DNA of 64,000 bases from Strigamia acuminata (lineage: Eukaryota; Arthropoda; Chilopoda; Geophilomorpha; Linotaeniidae): assembly GCA_949358305.1 (NCBI GenBank), contig OX442315.1, forward strand, positions 5,975,875 through 6,039,874, read 5' to 3'. The translations under genes and the position numbers were made by a program. Below the pieces are notes generated by a model. That model was not told the DNA's origin. It made no database searches and saw nothing but the letters and a program-made list of their open reading frames with translations. Numbering within the stretch: position 1 is the first letter of the stretch; every line of letters begins with the position of its first letter. Of the stretch, positions 54,063 to 64,000 are shown one piece after another.

Positions 54063-54899
54063 ATGGCCAAAAAATGTTTCATTCCAGGCTGTAAAAGCGG
54101 CTACACATACAGAGAAACAGTCTATTTATTCCAAGCTCCGCTAGATAAAGACCTACTACAGAAGTGGCGAGGGGCCATCCCAGAATGCCAAACAGAACTA
54201 ACACCACTGGACTTTCTATGTTCCAAACACTTTGAACCAAACCTGATAGTCGCCGACTGGGTTTCCGACCCCAATGGCTGCATCCTAATGCCCAGTCAAG
54301 CCACCCTTGTTGCAGATGCAGTGCCAACAATATTCCCAGTCAGGAAGCATTTCACCCTGCTCGAACTATCCTTGCAGTTCAAACCAAATGGAGTCAACTG
54401 GAAGAGCAAATACGACAGCAAAAGGGAGTTGCTGAGCGTATATTTAGTCGGCATGACCAAGACCGGTCTCGCTTACGTCCAAAAACAAATAGTCGTGGCC
54501 AAAGATTTTTCCTACAAAGTTTTCTTCTTGAGGAGGAAAATGAACGCCGAAGAATGTTTTTTGGATGCTGATAATGCGGTCGATGATTTAAAATACGTGG
54601 TCAATGATGTGGATTCGATCCGGTTGTGTATCGGGGGACCGGACCAGCGGGAGTACAGCGGGGTGAATCCGCGGATAGCGTATGTCGATGAGTCCGGTGT
54701 TTGGAGGCACAAGGAGTGCACCGGCGAATGCATCAAGCCGGCTTTTATTTGCTCTTTTTGTAAGCGCGTGGAAAACACGCTCAAGTCTTTCGCGGCGCGG
54801 AAGAAGCAGAGGAATAAGAGGTTGAGGGTGGCGGAGGCCGATGTGTGCGCGGACGAAGAGTATGATTCGGATAAAACCGTCCTGTGCGATTCTTCGTAA
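54063..54899 (+). CDS. diverged THAP-domain protein
   Basis: 278 residues, single coding exon. The THAP finger has CFIPGC and CxxH (LCSKHF), and ends with the canonical AVPTIF box (DAVPTIFPV). The linker is short. The C-terminal domain matches the gene at 46264 (WKSKYDS, KQIVVAKD, IRLCIGGP, YVDESGVWRHKECT, CSFCKR), then a basic stretch (AARKKQRNKRLR) and an acidic tail. It is more distant than copies 1 and 2 are from each other, so it is an older duplicate. It is expected to be a nuclear DNA-binding protein. The start codon immediately precedes the finger and follows a likely 3' splice site. Confidence 0.82.
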   Translation: MAKKCFIPGCKSGYTYRETVYLFQAPLDKDLLQKWRGAIPECQTELTPLDFLCSKHFEPNLIVADWVSDPNGCILMPSQATLVADAVPTIFPVRKHFTLLELSLQFKPNGVNWKSKYDSKRELLSVYLVGMTKTGLAYVQKQIVVAKDFSYKVFFLRRKMNAEECFLDADNAVDDLKYVVNDVDSIRLCIGGPDQREYSGVNPRIAYVDESGVWRHKECTGECIKPAFICSFCKRVENTLKSFAARKKQRNKRLRVAEADVCADEEYDSDKTVLCDSS

Positions 54900-56766
54900 T
54901 TCTGGTTGTCGGTGGGAGTTAATTTTATTTTAATATATACAATATATAAATGTTAATATTAAATGTGTCGCTTTGTTATTCGTCAACACATGAAGATAGA
55001 AGTTCGGAAATTTAATTTAATTAAAGGGGACTTTAGAAAATTTAGAAAATTAATTAAATAAATTACTTTTAGGTTAATATACGGTATCGGGGTAGACAAA
55101 ATAAAAATCATTCAGGAGCTGGCGTATCTATTTTGCAAATACGGGCTAAGAAATTAATTCACACGATGTATTTGTCTAACCCTCGACTTGAGAATTGAGA
55201 TTATTCCAAATTAACAACTGCTGTTAGACTTGATCGTAAGCCGAGATATTTTGGAACATTTTTTGCCTTTATGTCGGGGTGGGTCAATGAAAATTGACTG
55301 AAACGTGACCAAAATATAAGCGAAAAGCTGAAAAGTGACCGATATGTGACTGAAAAGCTGAAAAATGAGCGGAAAATGATGGAAACTTGACAATAATTTA
55401 ACTTTTTTTCCATTAGGGGGCTGGGTTTGTGACCGAGTACCGTTTTTCTTCGATTAAGAGTCGCTCTCAAATTGTAGTCTAGTCGCCTTCGAGGAACACA
55501 ACAACTCCAGGCAATTTTTTAATGAATTTATAATTTTTTAACATATTTTGAACGCTCATTCCACGTTCGTATATACTTAAAGAAATGTAACAGACGAAAA
55601 AAAGAACTAAAGTTTGTAAAAGGAGCCGCGGCTTTTATTCGTAGAATAAGTTGAGCTTCGTTGTGACGAATCGCAAGGGACCCGAGAAATAGGTTCGTTA
55701 GAACACAGTTTTATGACATAAAATTTTTTTAACATGGTTTTCTATAGCCAACCAACCAAGCCATTTTTAAGTATTCGTTATAAGACACTCCTGGAATTAA
55801 ATCTGTATGCGCCGTCTTGAGTGCGGCTTTAAATCGTCTTTTCCAAAGAATTTACTTGCAAAAGCAAAACTGGACCTGTGGTGATAAATAAATATAGAAA
55901 TAAATAAATAATGTTGTTGCATGTAACTTATTTCTTTTGTACATTTTTTCGAAGGTTCTAGACCTTTGCAGCTGTGTTTTTGGACGTTGGCACTCACAGG
56001 TAAGTCATTTTTAATTTCACTTTTGCGTGTGTGGCTGTGCTTGTAATTTATCGGCTGGGACTAATGAAATACCGTACGTTCCTTCTGTTTGGTTGCATAA
56101 TAATTACCAGAGCGTGGCTACTTGCTTCCGTTTATTATTTCACTCGATTACGCACTTCACTATAAGTTTGCGTCACGAAAAAAAATTTTCTCTTTTCTAG
56201 GCCACTACTGTTTTAAAGAAACGATTTTATAAATCAGTGATATACTACTTTTACTTGACTGTTCGCTCCTACGGCTTACCATACAACCTAGAATGACTAC
56301 TGCATGATGACTGCAGGCAGCTGCCACCTGGTGATAGGATTCATTATTTTTAATACTTGTTGTGTTTTATCAATGAAAATAAACAGTATAATTTGAACTC
56401 TACAGTAAAATATGATAATAAATTATACATCTTGAATTTAACAAGGTTCATTATACATATTTTTAAAACACTGAGTGTATTTCTCTTTTTAAACTTTTAG
56501 TACGAGCGTTTTAGCTTTCCCCTTACTCGACTGTGCACTTCAGATGAATAAATATGAGAATTTTGTTTTACTCAAAAACAAATCCATCAAAAAACTTTAT
56601 CCGATATATAATAATGATAATGAAGACGAATAAAAACTAAATCGATTAATTTACCTTATTTTCCATTTAATTATTATTCCAAAATTACAATTTGAAATTG
56701 AAGTGATGTGCCAATGCGAGTAGAGAAACATGTCGGACTGGGTGTTTTTGGCCGACTTAGTTAGGT
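54900..56766. other. gene-free stretch upstream of U2
   Basis: I see no coding sequence. It contains a Lys/Ser-type low-complexity patch (55300-55390, repeated gaaaagctgaaaa) and a piece resembling 20870-20890 in inverse (about 55452). tcactcacag/gtaagtcatt near 55990 could be an unassigned splice donor, and a CTCF-like motif lies at 56322-56334 (minus). The last ~60 bp before 56767 should hold the U2 promoter (PSE), but I cannot identify it with confidence. Confidence 0.45.
56322..56334 (-). promoter_or_regulatory. CTCF-like motif
   Basis: On the minus strand TCACCAGGTGGCA matches 12 of 13 positions of CCASYAGRKGGCR. Confidence 0.25.
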
Positions 56767-56957
56767 ATCGCTTCTCGGCCTTTTGGCTAAGATCAAAGTG
56801 TAGTATCTGTTCTTATCAGCTTAATATCTGATACGGTCCTCATTGAGGGCCCAGAATATTAAACTGATTTTTGGAGCCAGGTGGGGTGCTCGGAGCTTGC
56901 TCCACCCCTGCCACGGGTTGGCCCGGTATTGCAGTACCTCCGGGATCGGCCCACTCC
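56767..56957 (+). ncRNA. U2: U2 spliceosomal snRNA
   Basis: The RNA is about 191 nt. It starts with the U2 signature ATCGCTTCTCGGCC and contains the branch-site recognition region (GTAGTATCTGTTC), stem IIa (TATCAGCTTAATATCTGATA), an Sm site (TGATTTTTGGAG), and stems III/IV (CCCGGTATTGCAGTACCTCCGGG). U2 pairs with the intron branch point in the spliceosome. The GATCAAAGTG and CAGCTTAA variants agree with insect U2 rather than vertebrate U2. The downstream ggagataaaaacaat may contain the 3'-end formation box. Every diagnostic element is intact, so it is likely functional. Confidence 0.96.
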
Positions 56958-57303
56958 TTCGGGAGATAAAAACAATACAAAAATAGAATGATTAAAGCAG
57001 AAATATGAGTTCGTACTTGTCGATTTGATAAATTGTTTTGTTTTTGTTTTCGCGATTTGGTTTTTGTTATGTGGGGTTTTGGATAATTAAAGGATTATTG
57101 TTTTGATAACATAAATTCAATTTTTCGCGCGAAATAAGGTCTCGACTGAATATCTTTGCAGTGAGTGTGTCAGGTGTTATTTACCAGTATTATTAAGCCT
57201 CATATTAGGCCTAATAATGTCAAAAATAAGGTAAATAAATAAAAATATTTTGGTACTACGCTGTAAATTGTTTGCTGCAAAAGGTACATTATTTCAACTC
57301 GAA

Positions 57304-57321
57304 GCTAAGATCAAAGTGTAG
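57304..57321 (+). repeat. 18-nt U2-derived fragment
   Basis: gctaagatcaaagtgtag matches U2 nucleotides just 5' of the branch-site region exactly; the flanks do not match. Confidence 0.6.
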
Positions 57322-57421
57322 CATTATTGGAGGTTCGCGGGCAATTAGAGACCCGCGGACAAATGGAAGATATACAGTAAATAAATTTCAGATAGGTTTT
57401 AAAATAGGAAGTCATTCCAAA

Positions 57422-57715
57422 ATGGCGGCTACCAGAGAAGATGAGTTGAACAAGCTGGACTGGAAGCGTATTGTTATGGTCACCTGCAGCAACAATGCAA
57501 CCTCTGCAAAGACGATTATTGACCTGGTACACTCCAAGCTGGGAGGGAAAAATGACGAACAACCGGTAACAGGACTGCAGTTCAGGAAAAAGGGTTTGTA
57601 CTCCCTTGAGCTCGCTGATGAAGAACTTGCCCAACAGATTCTCGAAATTGGACGTGTGACACTGCAAAACAATGTGATAACCTTCCACCATCCGTTGACC
57701 CCGGGTCTAAGATAA
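57422..57715 (+). CDS. small ORF, possibly a retroelement ORF1 fragment
   Basis: 97 residues from MAATREDELNK; the frame is open 50 codons further upstream, but codon 1 here has a better context (aaaatggcg). The sequence (KRIVMVTCSNNATSAKTI, TGLQFRKKGLYSLEL, TFHHPLTPG) is well-composed and not low-complexity, so it is or was coding. I do not firmly recognise it. It resembles N-terminal segments of retrotransposon ORF1/Gag-like proteins (inference). No partner ORF follows; 57716-57960 is AT-rich. Confidence 0.4.
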   Translation: MAATREDELNKLDWKRIVMVTCSNNATSAKTIIDLVHSKLGGKNDEQPVTGLQFRKKGLYSLELADEELAQQILEIGRVTLQNNVITFHHPLTPGLR

Positions 57716-58591
57716 TTACAAACTTCCATAAAAACCAAGGAAAAATAAAAATTTACACGAAACAAAATGTAAACATTTAATTTAAACTCAAAAACTTCTG
57801 TAAAAAACATCGCTAAAAATATTGAATATAAACGCATGAAAGGAGGAATAGAAAAATAGAAAATTTATTATTAAAACAATTCATTCCTATAATATCACAT
57901 AATTTCAAATTAAGATGTAACATACAACAATGTTAAAAAGATTTATATATTAAAAATAATAAATGGCGCTGTTTAGAATTTCTTCGACGAATTAAGACTG
58001 TTTGATCGCTTCATCAAAGTTGGCCTAGATGCAATTGCTCAGGAAATATTTGAGGGGAACAGACTTTTGACTCACCCTGTATAAATTAGGGGCCGTCCAT
58101 AAATTACGTAACACAAAATTTGGAATTAGACCCCCTCCCCCCTCTGTAACATGGTCGTAACAAATTCTTGAACCCCCACCCCCTAATTACTTAGCAAAAC
58201 TGAAATTCCCCTTCCTCCCAAATTTTCAAAAAATCATATAAAAAATAATTATATTTTGATATTTCAAATTGAAACCCCCCTCTTCTTTAGTAATAACTCG
58301 TAACAAAATTTGAAACCTCCCCCCCCCCCCCTTGGTGCGTTACGGAATTTAATTAAAAACACAAATGAATAATTTTTTTAATCTGTGTTTTTAACTCATT
58401 GCAAACTTACATACTTTTTAAACAAAAATCTGGATAAATATCGTTACAGTGGGCGTTTTCGGTTGTTATCGACAACACACGCCAAGTATTAATTTACCTA
58501 GTGCACATTCCTGGACGTAGACGTCACCTCGTTACCAGCTGCTGAGTAGATCCACAGTAGAACGACTTCTATTCGCCTCCGATCAGTCGCG
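57716..58591. other. intergenic DNA with dispersed repeats
   Basis: 57998-58083 is one copy of an ~85-bp repeat (ending caccctgtata) whose other copy is at 62428-62510. 58088-58350 begins ggggccgtccataaattacg and ends tgcgttacgg, a decayed MITE with C-rich interior. 58480-58591 is the TRAF-G 5' flank. Confidence 0.5.
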
Positions 58592-61500
58592 ATGAATTCA
58601 GAACGCAACGCTTGTTTGGAGTAAGTTGAAGTAGCTTTATTTAGATTACTAATTCATCTGGCAGACATCTTTGGATGTGTTTTGATTCGGTTTGTTGCCT
58701 ACGGTAGCACTTTAAGTCGATATAAACAGAAAGTAACAAGTGGCCAGACTTTAATTTGCAGTGGAATAACTAACCGATCAATCCAGGCTCAAGTGTTTTA
58801 CTTCAGCCCAACTGATTTGTAAATGATTTTTAATTAATTTTATTGATTAATTTTTTTGCTTTCTATTTAGGTGCGGTATGGGGATAAATTGGCCAAAGGA
58901 TAATCCTTTTGGTCCCATCTGCATGGTTTGTGGATCCAAATCATTTATTAAAAGACCACCAGCACGCGTAAGTATAACGAATCCCAAGAAACTCGAAAAA
59001 TTGGTTATTGCAGATATGTAACAGGGCCATGACTTTGTTGTTTGTGCTTGTGGAATTTTAATTTTTATTCATAGATTGTAATTTTTTTTATCAGCATAAC
59101 ACTGGTGGGAAATTGCAATCAAAGCATGAGTGTTGCAGATATTGCAACAGTGTGATCGACGTGGACAAGATTGACGTAATTTATATTCAAACTAAATTAA
59201 TTTTGTTGTATATATTTCTCATTTATCTCTTTCTGTTTGCCAGAGTCATAATGACAGTTGCGAGATGTATCCAATCTACTGCAATTTTTGTAACGGCAAA
59301 TTTATCCGTCGCACGGTGAGTCCACTCAAATTAAAAATAGAATTTCCATTAAGAATACTCAGTACGTGCATTCGAAATGTCATCAACGAATTTAAACACA
59401 TTTACACACGTTTTTACACGACATTTACGGAAACGGAAACGTTTAAATCTTTGTTTTAGGAGTTTTCTCGTTCAATTCGGATCTTGCTGGCAGCCATTTT
59501 TGATTTTCATTAGGATGGTCGCAACGATCTCGACTCTCGAGAACAATTTTGTAGCAGTTATTGTTTTTTTTAGAGTAAACAACAAAAATAATGATCATTA
59601 CTATGGTTATTATTTGGGCTAACTTATTTACACTTGAATTTATACTAGTGAAATTTACACAAATTTATTTTTAAACTCAAAAATTGTGTCATTTAACTTG
59701 ACATTTACACTACCAGTTGCACTGGTCGTTTAGTGCAAATGACTTTTCGAATGCACCTAACGGTAGTGTTGGGGAATTGTTGCATGAATAAACGAAATAC
59801 CACAGTTGTTAAAATCTAAATGCACAAAGCGTTATTCACATTCGGAAACATAAAGCAAAATGGCGCACGCTTTTCCTACTACAATTTGTAGAGGAATGAC
59901 GCACATAAATCAAAATTCGTATAAACTGACGTCGAAAATAAACCACTACTCAACAAAAATAGTTTTACATAGTAACTCGATTTGGTGAATATATCAGAAA
60001 TGTTCACTGTGCTGGAAATGTGTTTTATATCAAAGATACGCTTCCTGTACAAATCACACAGGAAGTGATAGTGAATAAGGATATGTGAAGTCTTTGTATT
60101 CTCAACCTTATTCACCGCAAACCGTGGTGCCGGTGAAGAATCTGTACAAACAATTAGCACATTCAATTCACCAAACAACCCACCACGTTTACAAAGCACA
60201 CTTAACCAATACAATCCTTTAACACACGACACCAAAGACATACTCCGCCTTTCCGTGCTTTGCTAAATTGACATTTCGTTAGTTGTTGCTATCGCTATCA
60301 CTAGCTAGCACCAGTTATACTCTTGTTCGACTCAAAAGGGTGCCCTTCTCCCATTGGCCGAGCCGCATTACTCCTGCCTCAAGTTTGTATTACTACCACT
60401 AGGAGAAGTAGTTTTTATTTTTATTATGTTTTGTGATTGCTATTACCATTTAAGTTGATATAATTTTGATTATTTTTATCAAGAAATGTTATTTCCTTTT
60501 CGGAAATAACATTTCTATGCACATATAACTGAAAAACTCATGTTTGTTCTGTTTATCGATTATTTTGTCTGGAAAAAAAACAAGTTTGAATTTTTGGTTG
60601 TTGCCTAGGCAATCGATTACAATGTCTGTACATTGTAATGCATTTCTGGTGTTTGGGGTCTACATTTTTGGATCACTACACCAGTGATACGGCTCGGCCA
60701 ATGGGAGAAGGGCACCCTTTTGAGTCGAACAAGAGTATAGCTATGAAATCGCTAATATAGTAGCGACAGCGGATTTTCATTAGCGAGCCCAACACTGCAA
60801 ATACTAAAGTTTGATTTCCAACAGATGAGTGGCCACGTACAAAAATGTCTTCGTAGTTTACGCCAGTGCAAGTTTTTGCCAATCGGTTGTCAATTTCAGG
60901 TGTGTAGCTCGAGCAACTTAAAAGAATTAAAATAATTCTAGAACGACAATATTGCAGGGAAATGAATTGGAAGTTGAAAAACACGAAAGCAGTAATTCTC
61001 ATGCCGAGTTGATGATGAAATTATTGCTGACTCTTCAAACCGAGGTAGAATACCTTACCGCCTCGTTTAAACGCTTGGGTTCATTAAGATGCCGGCCCCA
61101 TTAATGCTGGGGACACACTATGGCGCGATGCGGTGCATGTACTTTTTGGTCGGTGATTTTGATCGCAGCCAATCAGGTGTGGCCTGACGTCATTTTTAAT
61201 GACGTCAAAATTGCTTCTCGAGGCGACGCGAATTGCATCGCGGCTAGCGTGTCCCCAGTACGCGCCGGGCAGTCATTGGCGATTTACGGAATTGGTGGCG
61301 TTCCCAAAAATCGGCGATTTTTTATAAAAAAAAATGGTGATTTTTTTGCGAAAATTGTCAGCTCTTCGGGTATGCACCGGGCCCGAATAAACGCCAGGCT
61401 TCAAATTGGCGCCAGGGGTTCGGCTCAAAATAATATTAAATGTCCGGGTTTATAAACGAGATGGTACAGTAATTGCATCAACAGGATTTTTTTCTATAGC

Positions 61501-63410
61501 TGTCATGTTTTAGCAATCGAGTAATGGATTGATGTTGGCGCGTTCATTTTCTGAACTCACGTCACTTAAGAACGCCGGGAGTAGCAGTGGTCAAGTATAT
61601 TGGTAGAATCTAAAATGCTACCGAAAAGGGGCACATTCATAACTCTTATTTAAATTTTGTTGAAAATAGAACGAGTGCTGCAAGGGAATGAAAGTTCTTT
61701 TAGGTAAAACTTAGGTTGATGATTTTTTTTTGTTGGCGTTAAAATTTTTGTTTCTAAAGACAATTTGAAGCAAACTACAGAAAAACAAACAGAGGAGATT
61801 AATTCATATAAACAGCAGATGATTAACCTAAAAAGTGAGCTGATTTCAAGATTGGTGAATGAGTGATGAATTAAATATTAAATGTTGTCTCTAAGGTTTA
61901 ATGCAGGAAAGTCTGGATGAACAATCAAAAGAAATAGAAAAACTGAAGATATCCTTGAAACTTCAAGCAGGTAAATTTGCCTGAACATGGAAAAATTTAT
62001 TTTAAAGGTTGTCACTAAATGTATTTATTAATGTATTTATTTATTGATTTTAGATGCGGTGACAAAACTTAAATTTCTATGGCAAAAGTACTGAATTTCT
62101 TCGATAAATATATTCAAATTTCTATTATTATGCAAGTAGACAAGAAAAACCACTGTCTTTTTTTAATGCCTAAATTATTTCATTTTCATAAGAAGAAAAA
62201 ATTTTAATTTGCTGATTTGTTTTATTTTTTTTTAAAAAAAAAGACATTTAATTTAAGATAACTAAGATAAGTTGGATAGTACTAATTTGATGGTGCTCTA
62301 CAACTTTGTAATTGGAAATTTTGCTGTATCTTAAATGGTTTAAAAGTTAGAAAGTGAATTACCTTGAAAATGGTCTTTAAGGTCAAATTTGATGACATCA
62401 TTGGATTGCTCTCACCCAACTTCCTATACGATCGCTTCATCATAGTTGGCTGAGATGCAATTGCTCAGGAAATATTTGGAGGGAACCAGACTTTTAGAAC
62501 ACCCTGTATAATAATTACTTTGTGCCCTGTCTAGATGATTCCACACCTGTAGACTGGGTGCCATTGCAAGACTGGCCTGGCTGGCTACCGGGAATTTCCC
62601 GGTGGCCTGTGGCCCAGTGGCCCATCCCTGGCCCACCGTAGCCTGTCCCTGTGGCCCGATCCATCCAGATTCCCTAGTACTAAATTTGTACTTAGTCCAG
62701 CCCTGCTGGGTGCGCGGTTTAGAGGGAGTCTCTTTACAGATCGGACCACCTCTAGACCTGGCACACTATTTTCTAGACCCGCCTTTGGTTAGTCGAGAGG
62801 GAGTTTACTGTAGTTATAATTTATTCATCTAGAAAAACTAGAAATGGATTTGGGAGACAAACTGACACCGAAAACGTATACGTTCGAATACATCTGGAAA
62901 GTTAAGAAGTTTGGAAACCTTCGTCAACAAGCATTAGCGGGAATCGATTTCGACATTAGTAGTAATATTTTTTACACTAGTAAGATTGGTTATAAAATGC
63001 GTCTAAGACTGTCTACAGGTGAAGATGATGATGATGATGACGACGAAGGCGAAGATTATGATTATGAAAGTGATGATTGTAATGACGATGACTATTGTGA
63101 TGATGATGATGATGTACCATACTTATCTATTTTTCTTGAGGTACTCAAAGGTCCAAATGATGCGACACTTAATTGGCCTATTGAGTATCACGCAGAATTT
63201 AGCATGTTAGATCAATTGGCACAAACAGATCATTACTGTAAAACTTCGGATTCTGATATTATCAATTATAAAGAGTGTTTTACCAAACCACCGAAAAAGG
63301 GAAACGATGGATATGGAGTGACAGAATTTATTCGTTTAGATGAAATTGAACCAAAATATTTTGTAAATGATACTATGTTCTTGAAACTGCACTTAAATAT
63401 TATAAGTTAA
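58592..63410 (+). CDS. TRAF-like gene G, diverged, plus strand
   Basis: Exons: 58592-58620 (MNSERNACLE), 58871-58967 (CGMGINWPKDN ... CMVCGSK), 59095-59175 (CCRYCNSVIDVDKID), 59244-59315 (SHNDSCEMYPIYCNFCNGK), 60825-60899 (SGHVQKCLRSLRQCKF), 60958-61044, 61514-61594, coiled-coil exons around 61669-61971 (DEQSKEIEKLKISLKLQAG), and the MATH exon 62833-63410 (FEYIWKVKKFGNLRQ ... LKLHLNIIS). Splice sites and exon lengths match the minus-strand paralogues. It keeps the four whole-codon zinc-finger exons. The MATH domain contains an unusual acidic insertion (63019-63117). Several linker exons between 61980 and 62832 are not recognisable, and introns hold MITEs, so it may be functional or decaying. 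Confidence 0.62.
60316..60739. mobile_element. MITE with 49-bp perfect terminal inverted repeats
   Basis: 60316-60364 and 60691-60739 are perfect inverse copies (beginning TATACTCTTGTTCGACTC). The 424-bp unit lies in intron 4 of TRAF-G. The interior is AT-rich with no coding capacity. Flanking TA bases suggest a TA target. Confidence 0.85.
61055..61467. mobile_element. MITE in intron 6 of TRAF-G with a second MITE nested inside
   Basis: The outer ends TTACCGCCTCGTTTA and, inverted, GTACCATCTCGTTTA match imperfectly. Removing the segment gives an intron like that of TRAF-C. The internal sequence aataaacgccaggcttcaa recurs near 63585 (gaataaacgagcttcaa), a partial copy of the same family. Confidence 0.6.
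61107..61258. mobile_element. 152-bp nested MITE
   Basis: Ends CTGGGGACACACT and, inverted, CTGGGGACACGCT. The inner ATGGCGCGATGCG and CGCATCGCGGC also pair approximately. No clear target duplication is seen. Confidence 0.6.
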
Positions 63411-64000
63411 ATGTCATTGTCAACTTTTGTGGATATTTTAGTAACCAGTTTATTGTCAATGTGAAACTAAACCGTTAAATAAAAATAACAATTGTTTGTG
63501 CATGATATGTGGAATGTACTCCAAGTTTGGACAATGTCAAACGAAGTTTGAAAAAAATCGGCGATTTTTTGAACATCTGCCGGCCTGAATAAACGAGCTT
63601 CAAATAGGCGCCGGGATATCATATTTGAATGTAGAGTCCAAATTATATTGTTTATTATCATTGATAAAACACGCCAATTAATAAAAATAATAAAAATTTT
63701 GTCACCAGATGGCAGCTGCTTGCAGTCACAAAGCGGTAGTCAATCAATAGTCATCCCAAGTAGTATGGTAAGCCGTAGGAGTGGACAATCAAGAAAAAGA
63801 AGTCTATCATCAATTTACAAAATCGTTTCCATTGGACAGTATCAATTATATTTTGTTTTGAAAAAAAAGAAAGACATCTAAATTCATCCTAACTAAAGTC
63901 TACAACTACATTTCAAAAGTTTAGAGAGTGAATTCACTCACTCAGTGAATAACATCAAATAATTGACTTAAAAGCTAAGCAAAACCAATTTATACCATCA
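63411..64000. other. 3' flank of TRAF-G
   Basis: No gene. A MITE fragment (63550-63620, related to 61370-61420) and a CTCF-like motif at 63702-63714 (12 of 13 positions) are present. The rest is AT-rich. Confidence 0.45.

Noticed and set aside
61120-61455. 111-residue ORF
   Set aside because: It spans the boundary of two nested MITEs, so it cannot be an ancestral gene.
1-64000. tRNA or 5S rRNA genes
   Set aside because: I looked for GTTCGA-type TΨC arms with matching acceptor stems and found none that fold convincingly.

Overview
This is a eukaryotic (animal) window. It is AT-rich, with short GT-AG introns, several multi-copy gene families and many transposable elements. A U2 snRNA gene (56767-56957) resembles insect U2 more than vertebrate or nematode U2, and THAP-domain genes, TRAF-type genes and Ty1/copia elements are all present. 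I infer an arthropod or related protostome; the sequence alone does not give the species.

Layout. (1) A tandem family of TRAF-like genes (zinc-binding N-terminus, TRAF-type zinc fingers, coiled coil, C-terminal MATH domain) runs on the minus strand: A (1-1176, cut by the window edge), B (16944-19859), C (22799-27765), D (29840-32615, broken), E (36411-38899) and F (39341-45963). A diverged copy G lies on the plus strand (58592-63410), and exon remnants lie between the copies. Copies A and F lack exons 3-6. Those exons are all whole-codon and phase 0, so the shorter gene should still splice in frame. (2) A leucine-rich-repeat family has two intact members (4214-5515, 10906-12219) and four broken ones. 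Their N-termini carry an Elongin-C-binding BC box followed by a cullin-2 box, so I predict they are substrate receptors of CUL2 ubiquitin ligases. (3) A secreted Cys-rich/EF-hand gene is intact at 14233-15621; its paralogue at 6911-10132 is split by an LTR element. (4) There are three THAP genes: one intact (46264-47250), one truncated (1524-1928) and one diverged (54063-54899). The first two sit head-to-head with TRAF-F and TRAF-A across a duplicated promoter.

Mobile DNA explains most of the rest. There is a complete, apparently young copia element (48388-53480; LTRs identical by eye; one 1353-codon ORF) and a defective copia (40854-44794) inside TRAF-F that itself carries a solo LTR. A 1.9-kb LTR element without gag/pol lies at 7563-9453 and a degenerate LINE at 20949-22480. 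Other elements are hAT-like, CACTA-like and mariner-like MITEs, a foldback element with a 20-bp minisatellite (26404-27612), and a transposon-like unit carrying a kelch-gene fragment (12381-13468). An AT-rich satellite fills 47330-48387.

TRAF proteins and CUL2-type receptors are both ubiquitin-pathway families, and here their copies are interleaved and still duplicating. The pattern looks like a fast-evolving signalling or immune gene cluster, but that is inference.
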